NCBI RefSeq assembly: GCF_949987515.2
Contig: NC_082684.1
Location: forward strand, 50,186,006 to 50,250,005
Source of the DNA: Delphinus delphis
Lineage: Eukaryota > Chordata > Mammalia > Artiodactyla > Delphinidae
Reading direction: 5' to 3'
Length of the DNA: 64,000 nucleotides
The notes beneath the pieces are model-generated. The model was not told the DNA's origin. It did not search any database and was given only the letters and a program-made list of their open reading frames with translations. Position numbers and translations under genes: made by a program. The stretch's first letter is position 1; every line of letters begins with the position of its first letter. This document shows positions 1-12,787 of this stretch, in pieces.

Positions 1-1480
1 ATTCACTGCTTGCTCTAATCGCTCCAACAAGCAGAACTAAACACACCTTTGCAAACTACCGTAGTACTTTTTTGTGGTGTAAAGGGTTTTTAACGCTTAT
101 TTATGGTATCCAAGGGAGTTCGAATCCGCTTATGGAGTTGCCCTTGAGGATGTTCTTGTCTTAGCATGGAAAAATGCTTCCTGGAAAACAGTAGACCAGA
201 AAGTATGTTGACATTCCGACATTTGCATAAAAAACTTTTTCATGGATAATCTTGGTTTAAAAAGCCCTATGAAACCCTGTCTCTCAATTTTAAGTCTAAT
301 ACTGGGTCAGAGTGACTTGTGCACAAACATTACCCAGTGAAGAACGATGCTTTTCCCGGCAGAAGTTTCATTATTTGTATCCGCTTGATGATTCTTTTTC
401 TACTTTAGCAGTTCCTCTCTTTGGGATTTATAACATACCATGACCAAGAGTGGTTAAGAGCTGCTGTATTTTTATTATACTCGTTTGCTTTATTTGAGAC
501 AAATGATGAGGATGAGTTACTCTTAATTTGAGATTTAAAAAAAACAGCATAGAGAAGCAAACCCAGGTCCCTAAATCCACTGAGTTCTTGAAGGATGAAG
601 AGGAAAGATTGTTTTAGATTGCCTTATGCTTTTTGTTCTCTGTTCCAGAAAGGGAGCACTAATGCAACTCACATGGGTATATCAAGGGAAATTTCCTTTG
701 ATTCGGAACAGCTTTGTTTATTGGATTTAATGATGTTAGGTATCCCATTATTCCAAACAGCACTCCTTCATATACCTGAAATGGCTTTGTGTCATATGGG
801 TAATTAACCAGCCTTTAGGGTATGTTGTTTTTTACAGGTAATATGGTAATATGGAAGAAAAAACATCCCTTCTTCCTAACTTTTCTGTTTTTGTGTAATA
901 TCCTCCCTATTAATAGTAACAATTTGAGGTTGTGTTATGACAGTTCTAGCACTGTTTGATTCTATTGAGATGAAATGTAATGGGTAGGCTTTTTATTCTT
1001 TAAACAAGCATTTGAATCTTCTGTACTAGGTACTGTTCTGTATGGGATGTTGAATTGGGAGGACGGTTCCAGCTTTTGCCTTGTGAATAATTTTAATTCA
1101 AAGTAGGTAATTATAATAGAATCCTCTTCTTTATGTAGAATTAGGGGTAGTTAACTCTTAACTGCTTATTCATGGATTAGACATGTTGTGGAATGCTTTT
1201 TAAACAATTGAAATTCCTATTTGCCTTCTCAGTCCCACTTTTTAGTCATCTTCATCTTATGATTCACTGTGTATTACACTAGTTCATGTTAGTCACACAA
1301 TTGGTAATTAATTCAGTTCATGTTAATAATACAATAATCTGAATTCCAATTCTTGTATATTTTCTCTCCTCCCTACTACACGAAAATTTAAAATGTTTTC
1401 CCCACAAAACTCCCAAGGTCTTCACCTTTTTTCTTTATAAATATAACAACTAAAGCAACTGTCTGGAGCAGGATTTTATC
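1..1480. other. AT-rich intron, nothing recognised
   Basis: No exon, RNA gene or identifiable repeat by eye. Open frames here are short and lack coding character. Confidence 0.5.
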
Positions 1481-1893
1481 CTTGCCGGGGAAAGCAAAGG
1501 GTTATATTAAAGGGACAGCTAATGCTCGGCTTTTACCCTGGTGCCTCCCTGCCCTATCTCTCTCTTCAACAGCTCCTAAACAGAGGATCAAGACAATATT
1601 TATCATACACCACTTTCAAACACCCTCCCCACAAATGATCCCCTTCCCTCATATTCATGCTCCCTCACTTTATGTGTATCCTCATTCCACACCAAGCCAG
1701 CCTCTAATTCCTAAATATCCTCAAAACCCTGGTTCTTTGTCTTTTCCTTTGTTCTAATTACCTGGAATTACCTCCCACCCCCATTTCCAACTGTTACATC
1801 CTACCTTACTCAAAGCCTCCAGGAGGCCCCAGCCCCTCCCCCTTATCTCTCCAACCTCATTTATTACTCTTCACCCTCCTTCATTCTCTTCTA

Positions 1894-1953
1894 GCAACAC
1901 TGGCCTGCTTGCTCTTCCTTAAACATAAGGAAGAGCAAGCAGGCCAGTGTTGC
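1894..1953. repeat. Perfect inverted repeat: 28-bp arms, 4-base loop
   Basis: Left arm 1894-1921 and right arm 1926-1953 are exact reverse complements, separated by 'aaca'. The left arm fits the L2 sequence it lies in. The right arm replaces what L2 normally has there, and recognisable L2 resumes a few bases later. A single-stranded form would fold into a 28-bp stem. Confidence 0.97.
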
Positions 1954-2112
1954 CATCTTCCTACTTTTGGGCCTTTGTTCTGGCTATTGCCTCTGCTCAG
2001 AATGTTTTTACTCAGCCACATGGCTTGCTCCCTTCCCTCCTTGCTTTTATATCCTCTCAGTCTTTTTTTCCTACTTCTTTTATCTTTGCACTTATCACCA
2101 TCTAATGTCATT

Positions 2113-2370
2113 TAAAAAAAATTTTACTGGAGTATAATTGCTTTACAATGTTGTGTTGGTTTCTGCTGTACAATGAAGTCAATCAGCTATATGTATACAT
2201 ATATCCCCTCCCTCTTGGACCTCCCTCCCCCCCACTCATCCCACCCATCTAGGTCATCACAGAGCACCAAGCTGAGCTCCCTGTGCTCTATGGCAGGTTC
2301 CCACTAGCTGTCTGTTTTACACATGGTAGTGTATTTATGTCAAACCTAATCTCCCAATTCATCCCACCTT
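2113..2370 (-). mobile_element. L1 3' UTR fragment (antisense)
   Basis: Reads as the reverse complement of the young cetartiodactyl L1 3' end ('ggagtataattgctttacaa', 'tttctgctgtacaatgaagt'), with its A-tail as T/A-rich sequence at the left. It is severely 5'-truncated and contains no coding part. It is inserted in the L2 above. Confidence 0.85.
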
Positions 2371-2520
2371 TTTACTTATTTTTTCTTGTTTATTATCTAT
2401 CTCAATCCACTAACATACTCTCTGAGGGCAGGAATTTTATCTCTTTTATTCACTGCTCTATCTCTGATCGTTCCTAGAATTATGCCTGGCACAGAGTAAG
2501 TACTTTCTGAACATTTGAGG

Positions 2521-3670
2521 AATGAATGAATGAATGAATGAATGGCTATCAGTCTTTCTGTCCCCTAATTCTCTGGGCATATACCTTATACTTTATACTT
2601 ACTGGGCATATCTGGGCATATACAACACTAAGTTAGCATTTAATATTCTATATATTCCTGTAATGCCTATTATGATATCCTGTATATATATTTTTACAAA
2701 TTTCAATTATTTGAGTCCTCCAGGAAAAATATTTCTGGAAAACTATTTTATAGCATATCCATTTTCAGCATTCGAAGTCCTACAGAATTTTATCAGTTTA
2801 TATTTGCTCCTTAATATGCCTAAAAACATGTAACATTCAAACTGTAGTGCTGAAGTTTTTAACTCAGAGCACTTAATTTTGTTATTTATCACTGTGTTTA
2901 GGATGAGCTGAAAATCCTAGGAAGTTTTAGAAGAATTTCAATCTGTGATGTAAACTAGCAAAATAATTACAGTGAAGAATAATGCAGGTAAATTAGTTGC
3001 TGTTCTAGTCAGATATTATCCCTACTTCTTTTTTTATCTTATGGAGCTGGAGCTTTAAAAGTACCACAGCCTTGAGATTTTTTGTGAATTATTTTCATGT
3101 TTTTCAAAAACACAGATCCCCTTTGAATCTTTGAAAGCGCCTGTCTTCCCTGAGACTCCTTAAGAGGGCAGAGCTCAATCTTAAACTGGCTATTCCCTGG
3201 TAGAAAGAAGAATGCTATTTATCTATAAAGCTTCTTTTAGATAAATAGGGTAAATCATTGAGGGTGAAAGCAGGAAATAGTGGAGGGGAAAGAAACACAA
3301 AAGAGAAAAGAAATGTGGTGGAAGATGAAGGATTAAGTTTCAACTGAGCAAATTTTATTTATAATTATCATTAATTTTTAAATCTTCTAACAGGAAGAGG
3401 AAGCCTGCAGATTTAGTGCCTCTACTACCTTCTGTCCATAGTGATCTGGACTGTTGTAGTATCATGATACGGTTCACAATTAACAGTACAAGGCATTTGG
3501 GTGGTCTTTATCCAAATATTTAGATCAAAATTGTCCCCAGTCTAGATTCCAGAGAAGTTTTAGTAATCTTTTTTTATTTTTTGTGGGTTATAAATTTAGA
3601 GTGGGCAATCTCATGTATTTTTTTCTAACCTGTATTGCTTTTTCCGATTGATTATAAAAGTGTGACATGT
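2521..3670. other. AT-rich intron, nothing recognised
   Basis: After a short (aatg)n run at 2520-2544 there is no recognisable repeat or gene. Confidence 0.45.
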
Positions 3671-3674
3671 TTAG

Positions 3675-3760
3675 CTCCAGGAGGACAGGAACAGATGTCT
3701 CCTGCTTTTCACTGTACAGTAGCAGAGAGATAGATGCTCAATAAATATTTATTAAATGAT
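3675..3760 (+). repeat. L2-like 3' end fragment
   Basis: Has the 'ctccaggaggacaggaacag' and 'gctcaataaatatttattaa' signatures of an L2 3' end in + orientation. It is short, so the family call is moderate. Confidence 0.5.
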
Positions 3761-3799
3761 ATTAGTTGTAGAAAATTACCAGAGATGAATACTGTTAAT

Positions 3800-4075
3800 A
3801 ATTTAATACAGTTTATTTCAGGCTTTTTTCCTAAATGTTTTTAAACCAGTATGTTTAAACATGGCTTTTATAAAATTGGAATCATGATGTATCTCTTTTT
3901 TCTACTTGATTGGAATGGCCATCATTTTCCCTGGTCTTTAAATAGTCTTCAAAAATACCATTTTTAAAGGATCCATTGAACAAACTCTCATTTAGTTAAT
4001 CGTTATGAGTTTCATATTTGTTTTCAATTTTTAATTTTTACAATTTTAAATGTTATAATTTGTGTAGAAATCTGT
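3800..4075. repeat. Possible ancient L1 remnant
   Basis: AT-rich sequence resembling degraded L1M/L1ME 3'-region text ('aaattggaatcatgatgtat'). The match is weak and the orientation uncertain. Confidence 0.3.
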
Positions 4076-4274
4076 GGCACACAGTCATATCACTTCTGTG
4101 GGTTCTTTGGGTGCTGGATGAACTGGGTCCACTGTAATGAATCCCTTTTTAATATATGCCCTCCCTCTCTCTTCCCCAAGCCAAAAGTCACAATTCTGGA
4201 ATGGCTTTTGATACTTTAAAGCCTACCCCAGGATCCCATTGTACAGAGACAAAGCTTGTTACATCACAACACTT

Positions 4275-4860
4275 CTGTAAACGTTCATTTATTCAAGAAA
4301 TACTTATTGAGTGCCAACTGTATGGTAGGGTATGGGGATGCAAACACGAGAAAGAGAAAGTACACTATCAACATACAGGAACATATAATGTAGTCAGGAA
4401 AACAGACATGTAAACAGTCATAATTTGGTAAGTGCCAGAATAGAAGTGAAGTGGAAGATATGCCCAACTCTGTTTTTTGTGGGGACTGGGGAAGGGAGGA
4501 AAGGAGAGAGAACTATGATGTGAACCAGGGAAGATTAAAAGCGGAGGGGACATTGACTGGATTTTAAAAGAGTGCAGGGTGATTTCCAGGTGGACAAGGC
4601 GGGAAAGAAATTTTAGGCTGTGGGAATAGGGTGTGCAAATACCTGGTGGCTTGAGAAACCATAGTGAGTCTTGAGGGATCTGCTTCTGCTTTCCAAGTTT
4701 CGTGTGACCAAATCTGGCAGGGATTCCATAGATGGCAAACAAAAGCTATTTTCTGACAAAAGGACCAGATAATGGACCTTGTATGTCATAGCAAAGAATT
4801 TGGACTTCTTCCTGTAAACTGAAGAAAGACTTTAGGAGGGAATCTCTCGTGGTGTAGAGG
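4275..4860 (-). repeat. L2 LINE fragment (antisense)
   Basis: Starts with the reverse of an L2 3' end ('ttcatttattcaagaaatac', 'ttattgagtgcc') and continues through 'gtgcaaatacctggtgg' and 'ggaccttgtatgtcatagc'. These are the same blocks in the same order as in the better-kept antisense L2 at 42785-43142. Confidence 0.65.
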
Positions 4861-5459
4861 CTTCATTAGACAAAGTTTCTGGAACTATAGGGATGGAAGG
4901 AACTGATAGATTTAGATGATCAAATATACGTGGTGATGAGTGAGGGACAAACAGGTAGTCAGTGGCATTCAGAATTTCTGCCTTGGGTGACTATATTGGT
5001 GCCATCAGCAGAATTAGGAACTACCAGATTTGTGGGGTCTGGATCTTGTGTTTGGTTTTGGATGTATGACAGTGTATAGGTGGTTATGTCCAGTGCATGG
5101 TAGGAAGTTCAGCTCTGTCCTTAAGAGAGCTGGACTGGGGATACAGGTTTGGGAGTCATTGTCACTTTATGGGGTGGTACCTGTGTAGTATAGGTGAGGT
5201 CACCCAGGAGAGTACATTTGTAGGAGAGCTGAGTAAAGGCAGTAGTCTTAGAGTAGTGGCAGAAGAAAATAATGTATTGAAGGTATCTGAGAAGAAACAG
5301 AATGTTATGATGAAGTTCTTTCCATAGAAATCAAGAGTTTCAAGAACTCTTCTCTATCATTTCCTGTGTTCATTCTTGTTTCCTCCCACTCTAGTAAGGC
5401 AAATGTTTTCATCTTCCAAAAAATATAAATCTGAGGTTTTGTGTCATTCCCTTTTATTC

Positions 5460-5890
5460 TCCTTGTTCATAGAATAAAGTCTTAGAATGACATGGCTCTT
5501 AAGGCCCTGCCTGTCCTGAGACTAACCATACTGAATTTCCTTCAGTTCTTTATATGCACTCTACTCTGTCCTTCAGGTTTCTGCAGGTACTATTTCCTTT
5601 AACTAGAACAGTCTTCCTCTTGTCTTTCATCTGTCTTCTACTGTTTGCATTTCTCTTTAAACATTGCATTTTCAGTGAGGCCTTTTCTGTCCTTTAGATA
5701 AGGTCATATCTGTCTGCTGTTTGACTTCTTACATAATACTTACCATTTGTCACTCATCATTGTTGCTGTCAGTCTTCCTTCTCTGCTCAAACTGCAAGAC
5801 CTGGGACTTGTGTTTACCACTGAATCAGCTAGCCTAGCCTAAGTGCCTGGCATATAATAAGTGCTCAATAAAAATGTTTTGAAGGAGTGA
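5460..5890 (+). repeat. L2 LINE 3' region (sense)
   Basis: L2 blocks in order: 'aaggccctgcctgtcctgag', 'cagtgaggccttttctgtcc', 'gtgcctggcatataataagt' and 'gctcaataaaaatgttttga'. Confidence 0.7.
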
Positions 5891-6454
5891 GCAACATAGT
5901 GGTCGTTTAAGTAAAGAGTTGAAAGGGTTCATTAAGAGCAGAAGAGTTGAGGTTTGAATGGTCAGTAAGGAAATAGGAGAAATGTAGACCACTTTTTGAA
6001 GCAGCTTAGCTATGAAGTGGAAAAGAAATGAGACACACAGATGTTTTTTCCACTGTTTCTGTTTTTTTTCTTCCATTGAGACTGATCATAGTTTTCCAGT
6101 TGTTATTCTTTAAAATTGTCTTATCACTCAGTTGACCAGGAGTGTTGCTGAGTTTAGAGAAGGAATTTCACAGAGAAGGCAATCAAGACAAAGAATTTGG
6201 GAGGAATTGAAAATTTAGGAAGATTAAATATAAAAATTTAGGATGGAATTGTTGGGGACCAAGGTAGGGGATAAATTTAAAACCTCCTTCCCTCCCTTTC
6301 TTTTTTCTTCCCTCTTTCCCTCTCTCCTTCTCTGAAATAGAGCCTCCATTGATTTCCAGCCCCAGTTGTTCCCCTATGGGTATGGTTAGGATGAGGCACA
6401 TTGATGAATGGGGAACTGGAATGTAGCCGGGGAATGACAGGGTGGAAAGGAGTA

Positions 6455-6770
6455 TTTAAGATTCAACCAGTATTTATAGAGAGCCTCTGATGTGCCAGCC
6501 ACTGTTCTGGGGTCTTGGAATACGCCAGTGAACGATGTAGACAAAGATTCTTGCCCTCAAGCAATAAACATAATAAATAAGTTGTATGATATGTTAGAAG
6601 GTGATTAAAGATGTGGAAAGAAGAAAACACTGAACAAGTTAAGGGGTTCAGGATTGCCAGGGTGGGATGGGGAAGGCAGGTTGAGGAATTATATTGAGAT
6701 GGACAGGGTAGGCCACATTGAGAAGATTAGATTTGCTCAGAGACTAAGGAGTTGGCCAAGTGGATATCTG
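6455..6770 (-). repeat. L2 LINE fragment (antisense)
   Basis: Begins 'aaccagtatttatagagagc' and 'gtgccagccactgttctggg', the reverse of the L2 3' end, and degrades through 'caaagattcttgccctcaag'. Confidence 0.65.
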
Positions 6771-6973
6771 GGTAACCAGAGGATGTCTTAACTCTCTCTC
6801 TCTCTTACTGAATCACCTGAACAGCTAAATTGTAAGCTTAGGGTTAGGAATTAGAACTGAGACACAGTCATTGCCACCATTGCATCTCATTGGCTGGTGC
6901 AGGGCTACAAGTCATTGTGATTTTAATTAAGTTCAGCAGTTGTATGTAAGTTACCCATTTCTATGTCATTTTT

Positions 6974-7316
6974 AAAATTATTTATTTATTTATTTATGGC
7001 TGTGTCAGGTGTTTGTTGTGGCATGTGGGATCTTCGTTGCTGCACACGGGATATTTTTGTTGCAGTGCATGGGTTTCTGTCTAGTTGTGGCATCCGGGTT
7101 TTCTCTCTCTAGTTGTGGCGCATGGGCTTCAGAGTGCATGGGCTCTGTGGTTTGCAGCACACAGGCTCTCTAGTTGATGTGCGTGGGCTCAATAGTTGTG
7201 GCACGTGGGCTTAGTTGCCCCGCGGCATGTGGGATTTAGTTCCCTCACCAGGGATCAAACCTGTGTCCCCTGCATTGTAAGGCGGATTCTTTACCACTGG
7301 ACCACCAGGGAAGTCC
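6974..7316 (-). mobile_element. CHR SINE (tRNA-Glu-derived), antisense
   Basis: A complete older-type CHR SINE: (ttta)n tail at the left, 'ggctgtgtcagg', repeated 'agttgtggc' blocks, then 'ccaccagggaagtccc', the complement of its tRNA-related 5' end. Target-site duplication ctrtgtcattttt lies at 6961-6973 and 7317-7329. Confidence 0.92.
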
Positions 7317-7329
7317 CTCTGTCATTTTT

Positions 7330-8764
7330 TAATAGCATGATTTTGCAAGCAAAGGATATGTAGCTGCTTCTACTATATCTTTCCCCACTGGTGTTCTCTA
7401 ATCTTTAAATGCTAATAAAATAGACATGCCCAATGGCCCCAAATGTGAAGGTGATAGAGGATGGATGTATATTCTGCTTGTACTTTCTCTGACATTTGAT
7501 ATCAAAACATCACCCACTTCTTCTTCTTCTTTGTTTTTTTTTTTTTTTTGGATTCTAACACAGTTTGTGTGAATATACTATCCTTTCTGTGTCCTGGTAA
7601 TCTGACATAAGAGACTGTTCGGTTGTCATGTTAGGGTGAGGGAGAGTGAATAACTTGCAAAAATAGGTTAACAGCGGGAAATAAGAATCTTATTTAAAAT
7701 TATGCTTTTTATTAAGCTAGTGGATATCTTATTAAAAGTTATTTAATTAGATATTATGTTAAATATTGTGAAAGGTTACTCTGAAAATAAAACATGTTTT
7801 ATTAGGATGAAGTGTTCTGTTATGGATGTTTACTGTTTTGCAAATCATCTGGTTAAACTCTTATTTTGTATTTATTATTCTTACTGTGTAGAAGTAGGCT
7901 TTTGTTACGACTGCCTGGAAAAAGACCATGGTTCTGATGGTGGATGTGAAGCTCTGGATCATGGTTAGAGGCAAATAATTTAAAAACGCCTTTCTACTTT
8001 CATAGAAATGTTCTGAAAACTATAAAAGTCTTAAATACTTTCAACGTTGTGAAAATAGACATAAAACAGTGCCATCACTGGTGCAGGTATATAAATTCTA
8101 GTTCCAAAATTGACTTTTAGATACAACCTCTGCCTTAGGCTTATAATGTATCTAGTATTATTTTTATTTTCATAGGTTCAGTATTTTCACTTTAACCATC
8201 ATTTCCAGTGTTTTTGATGAAGACAATGGGATAGAATGCAGATGGACTTAGATTTCTTATTCTAGTTTTCCTTTCAGAATTTATAAAAGTTTCACTCTTA
8301 GCTTAAAATCGTGGTTTCAGACCAAATACACAGGAAGAGAAACATGTGATATTTATTAACTTATAAACAAGTGATACTTGTGTTTTCAGGGCTTTGTTTT
8401 CAATTTGAGAACTTAGTCCTAGATCAGATAAATTGGAACAGGCACTTTTTCTTGGCTGCATCGGACTATTTTGAGTATTTGTACATGTTTGAATGTTAGT
8501 AGAAGGCTATTGCTTTTCAATTATGTGAAGTACTATTTAAGTTAGAGAGTGTAGATAACTCTTTGAAAAAGGCAAGATGAATTTATGTCTAGTGTAACCA
8601 TGTCTGTTAAATGTCATAATCTCCCACTGAGATTTTGAGAAGATGATGTGGGAAGCCAGGCTGATAGCCCCGTCTATCCTTGGAGGTGTTTGGGCCCATG
8701 AGTCATATAGACCCCCACCTTCTAACATTTTTATAAAAATGGAATTGGATTAAAATGAATGAGT
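7330..8764. other. Intron, nothing recognised
   Basis: Contains a (ctt)n/poly-T patch near 7520-7550. I see no gene or clear repeat family elsewhere. Confidence 0.45.
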
Positions 8765-9045
8765 GACTAATGTTTGTTTAGCTCTTTCATAATCAGTATA
8801 TTACTTGTTTCTCACAATAATCCTATGAAGTAGGTGGGACAGATGTATTATCATCTCTAGTTTACCCAAGAAGAAGTTGTATGATATTTGCGTGTATCAT
8901 AAGTTGTATGTTATATATTATGTTGTATCATAAGTTGTATGATATTTGCTCTAGATCTTACAGATAGTAGGTGGCACTGTGAGGACATGAATCCGGATCT
9001 TCTGACTCTGTAATCTCTGTTCTTTCCACTATACCAAACTGCCTC
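8765..9045 (+). repeat. MIR SINE with internal duplication
   Basis: MIR order is visible: 'tcctatgaagtaggtggg', 'tagtttacccaagaag', then 'cttacagatagtaggtgg', 'catgaatccggatcttctga' and 'ttctttccactataccaaac'. The middle is expanded by about 58 bp through repeats of 'aagttgtatgatatttgc' (8874-8891 and 8932-8949). Confidence 0.75.
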
Positions 9046-10010
9046 GGGACTACATCTTTAAATTCACTGCTGTATACATAGCCCTTAACACATTGTCTAG
9101 CACATAATAAGCTGTAAGCAAATTATGGGCAGATGGTCAGATGAGACTTGGCAGCCTTACCCCTCTGCTGAGAGGTGAGGAGTTTTTTGGATTGATTTGA
9201 ATATGCATATAAGCTTCAGGTCTCAGCACCAACTTTCAGAAGTACTATTTCCTGGTTACCCACCTGGTCGTTACTCTTACCCTTAAAACTTCCAAATTGG
9301 AGCCCAGGCTTGACTTGCTTTTACTGTGGAGATGAACTTATCAATAGCTCATAGCCACCCTACAATGTTAATAAGTAAAAAGAGAAACTTTTTTTTCTTG
9401 GTTGTTAGACACCCTTCCTGATGTGCCTTCTCTTGTGCTCATTTTGTTGGAACTTTAGACTTATTGTTACCTAAGATAGCTGAGTCCCATAGACTAGATT
9501 TGGTAATGCTATTCTAAGTTAAAATAAACAGAATGCTAATTCTTTCAGGCAGTAGAATAGCCTACCTTCTGTAGCATTAGCTGGTTACTTCTGTTTGCCT
9601 ATGTCTAATTTGTCACAGTTTGAGAAGGATGTCTTGTGATCCAATGTGTTACCCCTCACATACATGCACCCTCTTTTCTAGGTGCCCTGTGCCTTTTTGT
9701 CCTTTTTTAAACCTACCTCTTATCAATATCAGGAAGGATCCAATGTGGGCATGACAGTATATTTTAATAGACATAAGTTGCAATAAGTTATTAACAACGT
9801 TTGCATTTTAAGCTTTTTAGCCCCTAATTGTAATACTGGAGATGCTTGGGTCCCCTATAATGTTTTTTATCCATGAATAATTTCCTATTCTTTCTGTAGA
9901 TCCATTGGTAGGACTTGCCTTCCTATTTGCCTCTCTCGTCCTCGCCTCAGAATAGATAGCCTTCTTTCCTACCTTTTCAAAAAATACATTTTAAATAATA
10001 TGTGTTTATT
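9046..10010. other. Intron, nothing recognised
   Basis: No gene or repeat family that I can name. Confidence 0.4.
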
Positions 10011-10014
10011 TTCG

Positions 10015-10640
10015 AAAACTTGGATATAGGAATAAATGAAAAATTACATGTACCTCTTTTACCGAAAGATGAACATTTTTGTATATCTTTCAAGACTTTT
10101 AAAAAGTCATATTAAGGACACATACATAGATCATAATATATATTATATAAGCATATATTTAAACATACTATATATAGTATATAGCATATATATTTGATAA
10201 GGTACTTTTTTCATTTAACAGTATGTCACAAACAACTTTTCATGTGAGTAGATATACACGTTTAATATTTGTGTATTATTTCCTTGTATCATTGTACAGT
10301 GTTTAATTCATTATTGTTGAACAAGCAGATTATCTCCAGTATTTCCTTATTATAAGCATGCTGTGATCCGTATCCTTGAACAAATTCTTTTCACATATCT
10401 AATTATTTCTTTAAGTAAATTTCTAGAATTAAATTTTCTTTTTTTCCTTGTGATGAGATTTTTATCCACGTTGTTAATTTCACACTGCATGAAAATGTGG
10501 CTGCACATGGAGCAAGAGATGCCAATCCTGGGGGAGTCCTTCTGGCTAAAGTTTCAGTGAATTTGACCTATTATTCCCCTCAATAGTTGCACCCACCAGC
10601 AGTGATTGAGAGTTTACATATTTCTTACCTCTTTATTATT
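10015..10640 (-). repeat. Ancient L1ME-type 3' remnant (antisense)
   Basis: Contains the degraded reverse of an old L1 3' region: 'cagattatctccagtatttc' and 'cttattataagcatgctgtg', then 'taagtaaatttctagaatta'. Heavily diverged. Confidence 0.5.
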
Positions 10641-12265
10641 AATAATGTAATGTAATGTATTTCTGTTACCTTATTTTACACTTATGTTTTCGTGTTTGAT
10701 TTTTCCCTACCACTTTTAATTTTAACTCAAGCCCTTTTCTCCTTTTGCTTTGCCATGAGGGCCTCCAGATAATTACAATTTAAGTAATCCTCTAGAAGGA
10801 ATGCTCCCTTTAGTAAAATCAATCTGTATTAGGAGAGGATTAGAAAAATTCTTTTCAAAGGCAAGTAAGTATCCTAACATACTAAGGCTTTAGTGTGTCC
10901 TGAGATATAAGTCATCTGGACAGATTTGGGGTCACCCTAACAGTCAGGCCTTAAACTCTGAATATGTCTGCCTGGTAGTGGGGCAAACCCTGCAGTACAG
11001 CCTCCTTCTGTGGGAGAGGGAGCACCTGTCTAGATCTGGAAGGCAGCTTGGAAATAACTTGCTTCACAAAAATTAAGGAATTTGGGAGCTGGCAGGGACC
11101 TCTTACACAGTACATATGTCCCCTACCCTATCCTTGACAAAGGGTCAGTTAACTTATTTAAATAATGATATACTAGAAGCAGTTGGTTCCTTTTTAAGCT
11201 ATAGAAAACTTTCCTGTTTGGATCTAAGATCTGTCCCATTGAAACTCAAACAAGGCAGATAAATCTTTAATTCTTTGCTGTCATCCCACCAGTACTACCC
11301 TCATACCTAAAGTACCTGATGCATAAGGGATGCTGAGTAAATGAAAAAATAATGAATGACTAATCTTTATATTAAATTTTCATGTGGAGGATATGCTGTG
11401 TGGCTGCACCCTTATTATATTTTGTTGACATAAATTTGATAATCTTAATGGAAGTGGTTTCCTTGAAATTTAGATAATTTATATAGTATATAATATGTGT
11501 TTACGACCTCCTGTTTTCCCAAAAAGATTTATAATAGAATGTAAAATGAAGCACTTTACTCTTACCACAGGATAAAGTACTGCATTGTGTTTGAATATAA
11601 CACTTTCAACATATATTTTTAAATTTTAAAAATATCATAACTTTATAGAAATTTGAAGAAAAAAGTCACTTATAACATGACTTTTGTAATGAATCTAATA
11701 TTTTAACTACTATCATTTTTGTTGGACATCAGACTTTGAGCACATAGGCAAAACACATAGTAATCAGAATGGTGGTAAGGGTCTGGAATCTGTATGTAGC
11801 ATGTTGAAGAAGTTAGCATGTTTCATCCATAGATAGAAGGGAACTTTTATGTTTCTGTCTGAGGAGAGTTAAAATTAGAACTAGGTCCCCTAACTGCCAT
11901 AAGAATGGCAATACATACTTACTGAATAAATCAATACATACTTACTGAATAAATCAATGAATTTAGATATCTGAAATTTGTCATAGGAGCAATAGACTCA
12001 ATCAGCTTTATCTCACAGACCAAAACTGGGACCATTGAGGAGAAATTATAAGAAAGTAGATTTTGCTTATCATAAAAAGTCTTTATACAACTAAATTTAT
12101 CCTACAAAATGAATGTATGAGATTGATCAAATGACCTCCATAAACTAAATAGAAGAAAATTGCTTTTTTAGAAAAAAGATTGAATTAGATCATTACTAAA
12201 ATTTCCTCCAAACTGAGATTCTAATAGAACAGTATCTCTAGAGTAGTTGTAGTTTTAGTTTTGTC
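10641..12265. other. AT-rich intron with a 23-bp tandem duplication
   Basis: No gene or nameable repeat. An exact tandem duplication lies at 11909-11954. Confidence 0.4.
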
Positions 12266-12268
12266 TGT

Positions 12269-12326
12269 TTCCTTCCTTCCTTCCTCCCTTCCTTCCTTCC
12301 TTCTTATCTACCTACCTACCTACCTA
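12269..12326. repeat. Compound microsatellite (cctt)n then (ctac)n
   Basis: Runs of ccttccttcc with one ctccc interruption, followed after a few bases by four units of ctac. It sits at the A-tail side of the antisense L1 that starts next to it, so it may have grown from that tail. Confidence 0.9.
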
Positions 12327-12784
12327 TTTTTTTAATTTTTATTGAGGTGTAGTTGACTTACAGTATTATATTAGTTTCACATTACAACAGAGTGATTTGA
12401 TATTTTTATACATTACAAAATGATGGCAGCAGTTAGTCTAGTTACCATCCATCACTATACAAATTTATTGCACAATGTTATTGACTCTGTTCCCTATGCT
12501 GTATATTACATCACTGTGACTTATTTATTTTATGACTGGAAGTTTGTACCTCTTAACCTCCCTCACTTGGTTTTACTCATCCTTTATCCCCCTCCCCTCT
12601 GGCAACCACCAGTTTGTTCTTTGATCTGTTTCTGTTTTGTTTTGTTAATTTTGTTCTTTAGATTCCACATACAAGTGAAATCATACAGTGTTTGTCTGAC
12701 TTATTTCACTTAGCATAATACCCACGAGGTTATCCACATTGTCACAAATGGCAAGATTTCATTTTTTATGGCTAAGTAATATTC

Positions 12785-12787
<3 letters not shown>

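Larger units (their letters stand above)
1680..2520 (+). repeat. L2 LINE 3' region, interrupted by an L1 end
   Basis: The motifs run in L2 3'-end order: 'actggcctgcttgctcttcc', 'gggcctttgttctggctattg', a 'gagggcagg' stretch, 'gcctggcacagagtaagtac', and a terminal (tgaa)n run at 2520-2544. A younger L1 3' end is inserted at about 2113-2370. Within the L2, where its sequence should continue, there is instead an inverted copy of the preceding 28 bases (1894-1953). Confidence 0.75.

Noticed and set aside
1881..2115. Overlapping open frames on both strands near 1.9-2.1 kb
   Set aside because: They are by-products of the hairpin and L2 sequence; no coding support.
7756..7968. A 70-residue frame (ends LEKDHGSDGGCEALDHG) as a small gene or exon
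   Set aside because: No family recognised, no splice signals consistent with MAP4K5, no conserved start context.
12269..12326. CRISPR-like or regulatory array
   Set aside because: Simple tetranucleotide microsatellites with no spacers.
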